From Granulicella sp. L56 (GTDB lineage Bacteria; Acidobacteriota; Terriglobia; Terriglobales; Acidobacteriaceae), in the NCBI RefSeq assembly GCF_009765835.1, contig NZ_LMUS01000006.1, positions 496,001 to 560,000 of the forward strand: a DNA stretch of 64,000 nt, given 5' to 3'. Position numbers and translations under genes: made by a program. The notes beneath the pieces were generated by a model that had not been told where the DNA came from, made no database searches, and was given only the letters and a program-made list of their open reading frames with translations. Of this stretch, positions 63,180 to 64,000 are shown piece after piece; position 1 is the first letter of the stretch; each line of letters begins with the position of its first letter.

Positions 63180-64000
63180 ATGTACGTGTCCCATGCCGTT
63201 TCCTTTCCGCGCGCCGTTACGTTCGCTGCCGTCTTTGCTGTAGCACTCAGCCTTGGAGGTTGCAAGAAATCCACGCCTCCCCCCGACGATGCCGCCCTCA
63301 CCTCCGCAGTCCAGACGCGCATCGCAGGAGATAGCGCGCTTCAGTCCGAATCCATTCAAGCCACGGTCCAGGACGGCAGCGCCACGCTCAACGGCACAGT
63401 CAGCAGTGAAGCCGCTCGCTCTCTCGCCGCTTCGGACGCTGCCCAGGTAGCGGGCCTCAAAACCGTCATCAATAACCTCGCCGTTCAACAGGCTGCAGCC
63501 CAGCAGCCTGCGCCACAAGCCGCTGAAGTCGCTCCACCTCCGCCCGCTCGCGTCCGCAAGGAGCAGGTAAAGAAGAAGACGCGCCCCGAGCCGGTTGCTC
63601 ATTCCCCTGCTCCCATCGAGCGCGTTCCTCCTCCGGAACAGGCTCAGGCCGAGCCGCCACCATCTCCTCCACCGCCGCCGCCAGCAAAACCCGCGGCTCC
63701 AGCTTTCCGAGACGTCAACATTCCCGCAGGCACGACGCTGCCCATCCGCATTACCCAGACGCTCGACAGCGCCAGCACCCAGCAGGGTGACAGCTTCAGC
63801 GGCACGGTAGCCAGCGATGTCGTCATCGATGGCGTAGTCGTCATTCCAAACGGCGCTGCCGTCTCCGGCCGCGTCGATGCCGTGCAGGAAGCTGCACACT
63901 TCAAAGGCAACTCCCTGCTGACCATTGAACTCACCGGCCTACGCCATCGGGGCGACGGCGTCGCCCTCTCCACCGAACCTTACAGCGTGGCGGGCAAGGG
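63180..64000 (+). CDS. BON-domain lipoprotein, truncated at the window end
   Basis: The frame starts at the ATG at 63180 and runs off the right edge (273 codons visible). A signal ends with the lipobox LGGC, so Cys28 is the lipid anchor. A BON domain (about 38-100: AVQTRIAGDSALQSESIQAT) is followed by a Pro/Ala/Lys-rich linker (about 105-180) and a beta-rich domain starting VNIPAGTTLPIRITQTLDSA. Such BON lipoproteins bind the membrane or peptidoglycan and may guard envelope integrity. The C-terminus is unseen. No strong ribosome-binding site precedes the ATG (ACGAGGTTCC). Confidence 0.85.
   Translation, partial: MYVSHAVSFPRAVTFAAVFAVALSLGGCKKSTPPPDDAALTSAVQTRIAGDSALQSESIQATVQDGSATLNGTVSSEAARSLAASDAAQVAGLKTVINNLAVQQAAAQQPAPQAAEVAPPPPARVRKEQVKKKTRPEPVAHSPAPIERVPPPEQAQAEPPPSPPPPPPAKPAAPAFRDVNIPAGTTLPIRITQTLDSASTQQGDSFSGTVASDVVIDGVVVIPNGAAVSGRVDAVQEAAHFKGNSLLTIELTGLRHRGDGVALSTEPYSVAGK

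Noticed and set aside
1..64000. tRNA or rRNA genes
   Set aside because: Intergenic spaces were read for T-loop GTTCGA-type and rRNA-like segments; none convincing was found by eye.

Overview
The window is high-GC chromosomal DNA. Wobble positions are C-rich, many short intergenic gaps carry dispersed palindromic repeats, and the gene set is cell division, wall synthesis, a secreted GH3 glycosidase, an Oar-like TonB receptor and M56/BlaI pairs. The protein style and repeats suggest an acidobacterium of the Terriglobia (Acidobacteriaceae: Granulicella, Edaphobacter or Terriglobus type). This is an inference from memory of the families; no database was searched. No rRNA, tRNA, CRISPR array, prophage or intact transposase was seen.

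Layout. 1-4134 (+): end of a penicillin acylase, a PTPS-related membrane protein, an IspA-type prenyl synthase, a DUF59 protein and a methyltransferase. 4234-15799 (-): tsaE and nnr, a transpeptidase-only PBP, ftsZ, then an overlapping pair (Asp-nucleophile alpha/beta hydrolase and a flavin enzyme with a halogenase-like WxWxxP motif), then ftsA, ftsQ and murC. This is the distal part of a dcw cluster interrupted by two metabolic genes. 15974-21889: GH3 beta-glucosidase, an EfpL/YeiP-type EF-P paralogue, a degenerate M23 protein, ftsY and a small secreted protein. 22156-26078 (+): a TetR-HlyD-ABC-permease efflux operon. 26249-33015: a serine hydrolase, an M56-TonB sensor protease with its BlaI repressor, and a large TonB-dependent receptor.

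32944-33814 is an intergenic island of repeats plus a 331-bp element with terminal inverted repeats and one 69-codon ORF. 33815-41689: ribD-ribE, a MHYT-GGDEF cyclase, rho, rpoZ, an AT-richer non-coding stretch, comM/yifB and a low-GC methyltransferase. 41852-50193: sdaA, a lone HNH nuclease, thiolase, a 22-codon Lys/Ala-rich mini-gene with its own promoter and terminator, a coiled-coil membrane protein, thiO, citrate synthase and a cysteine desulfurase carrying an in-frame repeat insertion. 50195-64000: a KimA-like transporter, glutathione peroxidase, M61 peptidase, acyltransferase, a MetX-like hydrolase, CPA2 antiporter, cytochrome c, a PEP-mutase-family protein, mnmA, two small envelope proteins and a truncated BON-domain lipoprotein.

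The least ordinary items are the halogenase-like/dehalogenase-like pair between ftsA and ftsZ, the inverted-repeat-flanked element at 33437-33767, the palindromic repeat that has become coding sequence inside the cysteine desulfurase, the 22-aa cationic mini-gene, and the EfpL-type factor. Most other genes are housekeeping. Functions come from motif recognition by eye, and substrates are unknown except for the well-conserved enzymes.
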